Shown here: piece after piece, positions 1 through 64,000 of the stretch
How positions within the stretch are numbered: the first letter of the stretch is position 1
Layout of the letters: each line of letters starts with the position of its first letter
The notes under the pieces: model-generated
Told to the model about the DNA's origin: nothing
What the model saw: only the letters and a program-made list of their open reading frames with translations
Database searches by the model: none
Position numbers and translations under genes: made by a program
Assembly: GCA_009760855.2 (NCBI GenBank)
Contig: WPIO01000001.1
Coordinates: 7,880,001 to 7,944,000, forward strand
Direction of reading: 5' to 3'
Length of the DNA stretch: 64,000 bases
DNA from: Cristatella mucedo
Taxonomy: Eukaryota > Bryozoa > Phylactolaemata > Cristatellidae

Positions 1-1335
1 GCATACGCCGGCCCAGATGTTGCCTGCCGGTACGAGGCTGGGGGCCCTCCCGACCTTGACTGACCAACCGAGGGGCATCGTTCCTGCTGCTTTCCCTAGT
101 AACAACGCTGGCCAATCGGAATGCAGTGTTCCTGGGCGCAGATGACAGAAAGCTCCGTTAGCATTAACGTCTACAGAGCAGAGTTGTTGATTAAATGTTG
201 TCGATATCGGCTGTGTTCCGAGGGGTTAAGCCGTTTGCTGTTAGCAATACGCCCACACACACAAGCTCACAACACTGCAACTAAACATATGAATAAGAAT
301 GAACAGGAATTGAAATACTATGAACAGGAATTGAAATATGGAATGGGTTTTTCAAACAGTGGCCCCGGCATTACAGCAGCTTGAACACTCAGCACTACGA
401 TACCCAATGTTGTCACCCAAAGTGGCAACCGGCACTTCCAGCTCTATCCGATGCCATCCAATGCTGGGATGGACAAGTTACCAACCTTGCTTTTTTGTGC
501 TGCATGGTCAACAATGGCCTGCAATTGGCCACCAGTGCATCAGTCTTTGTTTGCTAAGCTATTAACTAATGTTTTTTTTGCTTACGACCAAAATAGTTGC
601 CGAGCAGAGACTCTGACAGTGCATCTTCGCAGTGGCAAACATGTCCCCTTCAGAGCCATGCTGCTGAGTCGGCTGCCCTCACTCTGAGAAGTTACTCTTG
701 GGTTACCCGATGACCGCAGTGCCTCTATATTACCAGAGTCCAGATGTTTCCTAATAATGTTCCTGACAGTACCTTCTGAGATCTTCAGCCGCCTCGCGAT
801 TCCTACTTGTTAATAGCCATGTCCATGCAGTGCAAAATCAAAACCGCTCTTGTACCTTGAGAAAGGTGAGCAACTGATCGTGCGTTCTGGTCGTTTTACC
901 CTGCATCTCTAGAGCAGGGGCTCGCCTCAGCAGGTCAAGGAGTCATCCGATATATTAGCTCATTATTGGCCGAGGTATTGTCCGTGACAAAATGGGCCAA
1001 AAAATAGGTTCTGCAGGATGCCATCCAAGAGGGGGCAGACAGTCAAGTGACTACACATCCACCATTTGTTAACTGGACGGTTATCTCGGTTGTGATAAAT
1101 GCAGTTATTTACTAAGCCAAGCATTGAAAACTGAAGCTTGGTGGAAAATTAAATCGAGATTGTTATAGTCTAATAATTAGTGCAGCTTAGTGAATTACTC
1201 GAATACTGCCATCAGCAACAACCAAACTCAGATCGATGGACCAGGTATGTAGAAACATTTGGAGAGCAGCATATATTCCAGAAGTGTCACGAAGGTGGGT
1301 AAAGCTTGCCACCACCACAGAATGGCATATCTTAC
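1..1335. other. Intron after exon 38, cut by window edge
   Basis: I looked for the next G8 exon ('W-x-x-L ... G-x-x-x-I' pattern) on the minus strand and did not find it, so this intron is at least 1.3 kb. Apart from the transposase-like remnant at 679-809 I see nothing in it. Confidence 0.7.
679..809 (-). pseudogene. Decayed Tc1/mariner-like transposase HTH fragment
   Basis: The minus strand encodes QVGIARRLKISEGTVRNIIR followed by KHLDSGNIEALRSSGNPR. The pattern 'I-A-x-x-L-x-I-S-x-x-T-V-x-x-I-I ... G ... R-x-x-G-x-P-R' is that of the first helix-turn-helix of Tc1-like transposases. A TAA lies immediately upstream in frame at 810-812, and no catalytic DDE part follows. Other HTH families are possible. 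Confidence 0.45.
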
Positions 1336-61940
<60,605 letters not shown>

Positions 61941-62166
61941 CTGGAGCGAGGGAAGCAATGCAAGAGCTTGAGCAAAACAGTGTACATAAATACATTGTAC
62001 ATACATTGTGCATTGTCAGTAAATCAGAAGTAAACATTAGTGTAAATAATGGGTGTTAAGCTTGAAAAACATGAGTTAAATAGAAATGCCTGTCAGCAAC
62101 CATCTAGTATCTGGTGTGTCGAGAACAGAATGCTAAAGTTAAATGCTCCGTCAATTGTGCGCTTAC

Positions 62167-62234
62167 TGACTTGTGTTATACTCAGATTAGGCTGATTACT
62201 GTGCAGCATACCACTGCTCAGGCTGGCAGGGAAG
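62167..62234 (-). CDS. PKHD1L1: Candidate exon upstream of exon 1 (end of first IPT linker)
   Basis: The minus strand here is open between an acceptor (TTGGATAG) and a donor (GTCA/GTAAGC). It encodes a stretch ending QPNLSITQVS, which resembles the 'P-I-x-S-I-T-P' start of an IPT module, and its phase-1 end fits exon 1. However, joining it to exon 1 leaves out the usual 'P-x-S-G-x-x-G' loop. It could be a chance open stretch. Confidence 0.35.
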
Positions 62235-62626
62235 CTATCCAACGCGATTAAAATCTCGATAAGTCGGTATGGAAGAGGTGCTTAACTACATGAATAGTGA
62301 ATCAAGATGACCGATTAGGCGAAGGAGCTAATAATTTTTCCAATCTCTCAATTTCCGCTCTACTATAAGCCAACAAACAGCTTGAATAAACTTCTATCAT
62401 TTGCATTCCGTCACGCGAAGCAGAAATAAGAAAAAGATATGCTAACGCTAGATTCAAGGTACCATCTTCTTCAAACGATGTAGTGAGTACAAATTATTCA
62501 TACGTGACCTCTCATCCATACTGATTCTTAGCTAACCTATAATGTTCTTGAAATTCCAGACAGAGTCGTAGATTTAAGTAGCAAGATAATTGGTGCCGCC
62601 TAAGCTAATACGCCATCATTTGTTTA

Positions 62627-62786
62627 TAGAGCCAGCGCACTTCCGGCTATGTGCATAGTGCCCATAGTAGGATGAGAGGGAAATGAGCTTGTTCTGTGCC
62701 AAACGACTATATAACAGCCCCAATTAGTTGTTAAGGGCGTTGTGCTCATAGCCGAAAGTGTGCTCAAACTATAAATGGACGGCTCT
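62627..62786. repeat. Imperfect inverted repeat, foldback-like
   Basis: The arms 62634-62662 (gcgcacttccggctatgtgc...) and 62735-62765 (...gctcatagccgaaagtgtgc) pair at about 24 of 29 positions, with 'agagcc'/'ggctct' further out. Confidence 0.7.
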
Positions 62787-63264
62787 GTATTAAATGAACG
62801 CCTCGTGGGTTGAAAGCCGCAAAGGCTCTACAGCACTATAAATGAGACAATTGAATAAGCTTATCTTTGCATTTTTGTTTTACTACTACTCGATCCCAAT
62901 ACCACTGGCATAGCGCTCCAATGTGGAGAAGTTTGAACACGTTTGCTCTTTGCTCTGGCTTTGCTACAGTGAAATTTGATTGCACAAATATTTTTCACGA
63001 ATAAGGCTTCAGCAAATTCTTGGTGAAAATAAAAATGTGTATCCACGGATACTCATTCATGTCGAAAGCTAAAAATGTGCTAGATGCATTAGCACACGCA
63101 CGATCTGGACAACATGCAACGGGTCGAATCTGAAGCTCAAGGCCTAAAGTTAGACTTTCGTGGCAAGATTTATCAGGAGCCTCCAGGAACATTATTTCCA
63201 GTTTTCATAAATGAGTGACCATTTATCAGGACTAATGATTTAAACTCGATCGCGTTTCTGTACA

Positions 63265-63345
63265 ACAAATGTAAAGCGCATAGAAAGAGATTGAGTTCTC
63301 TGAGGACACTTTATCAAGTGTGTTATCATTATTATATTATTAAAT
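63265..63345 (+). mobile_element. LINE-B 3' tail fragment
   Basis: It reads 'aatgtaaagcgcatagaaag', then GAGATTGAGTTCTC, 'cactttatcaagtg' and an ATT-rich tail. Confidence 0.82.
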
Positions 63346-63529
63346 TTATTTTTCAATCGTGTTCCTGTGTCGATAATTGTAAGATTAAAGTATACGTGTT
63401 TCTATTATCGTTTGAGGTTTGGCAGAGAGCGATTAACACATCAACAGTTTCCGGTAACGCGTGAAAATGTGAGAGACCACAGACCGGCGATCCGTACGAC
63501 TGCCGATTGGCACAGATTAGTAGGATAAC

Positions 63530-64000
63530 AAGAATAATAATAATAATAATAGTATTAATGCACTCGATAAAGCACCCTCAGAGAACTCTATCTCTTTTTA
63601 GGCGCTTTAAATTAGCTGCAAAGGGAAACACGATTGAATGGTGAGTAATATCATGGTTGATAAACAATATGAATGTCATGGTTAGGGGTGACATGCACAG
63701 GATCAGCATGTAAATGTGGTTAGTGGCAGCATGCACAGTGTCAGCACGCATAAGCACATAAAGGACGAATCACACGGACTCTCTAAATGCTGTCCTAAAT
63801 AGGTGTGTTTTTAAGTTCTTTTAAATGTGCAAGTCAGGGGATGTTCTGACGCAGGTCGGGAGGAAGTTCCAGGCTTTGGGAGCATATGAACTAAATGCAC
63901 GGTCTCCAAAAGATTTGAGGTTTGTACGAGGTATTGGTGAACTGTTGGATTCCGGAAAGCTGGTGGTACGACACTTGGCCTGTTGAGTAAGTAGATCTGA
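63530..64000 (-). mobile_element. LINE-B, 3' part, running off the window
   Basis: An (ATT)n tail, the hairpin, the 'catggttaggggtgacatgc' block and then C-terminal coding remnants on the minus strand continue to the right edge. Confidence 0.87.

Larger units (their letters stand above)
61941..64000. other. Upstream of exon 1 (intron or 5' part), cut by window edge
   Basis: It holds the candidate exon (62167-62234), a foldback pair (62627-62786) and LINE-B fragments. I found no signal peptide, first IPT start or promoter, so the 5' end of the gene is probably beyond the window. Confidence 0.7.

Noticed and set aside
62995-63192. A minus-strand open frame as the first IPT exon
   Set aside because: It has a few beta-like residues but no IPT core and no good splice borders in a compatible phase.

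Overview
The window is animal nuclear DNA. It is AT-leaning and intron-rich, full of microsatellites and decayed retroelements, with no bacterial operons, ribosome binding sites or long uninterrupted genes. The LINE and SINE families and the gene content fit an invertebrate metazoan; the species cannot be told from the sequence.

Almost the whole window is one split gene on the minus strand, a fibrocystin-L (PKHD1L1)-like giant extracellular receptor. I placed 38 exons between 61940 (N-terminal side) and 1336 (C-terminal side), plus one weaker candidate exon at 62167-62234. Every placed junction has GT/AG ends, compatible phases and a joined protein that follows PKHD1L1 domain order. The exons sum to 6399 nt, which is one continuous frame of 2132 complete codons plus split codons at both ends. 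Domain order is: IPT/TIG module with a Cys-rich insert (61.9-57.7 kb), second IPT (55.2-54.9 kb), PA14 (54.5-51.3 kb), a beta-rich PKHD1L1-specific region (44.0-34.5 kb), IPT modules (34.6-25.9 kb), a cupredoxin-like domain (26.0-24.6 kb), a run of IPT modules (24.4-8.9 kb), and the start of the G8 domain (5.4-1.3 kb). I count 13 IPT modules. The N-terminus with the signal peptide, and the rest of the G8 domain, right-handed beta-helix repeats and transmembrane segment, lie outside the window or were not found.

The introns are retroelement graveyards. LINE-A has an (ATTAC)n 3' tail; LINE-B has an (ATT)n tail and a conserved 3' hairpin; both are non-LTR retrotransposons present as 5'-truncated copies on both strands. 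SINE-1 is tRNA-derived. SINE-2 has a tRNA-like head and a 3' tail homologous to LINE-B, suggesting it uses the LINE-B machinery. An 850-bp solo LTR (47293-48142) sits inside a LINE-B copy with a 4-bp target duplication. A GC-rich block at about 51.8-53.2 kb has 162-bp tandem repeats and LTR-like features. Several intronic inverted repeats (25.3, 32.4, 42.2, 62.7 kb) are unexplained by these families. I see no CRISPR array, rRNA or credible functional tRNA gene, and no second cellular protein gene.

PKHD1L1 family comparisons rest on recalled knowledge of the vertebrate protein; no alignment was run.
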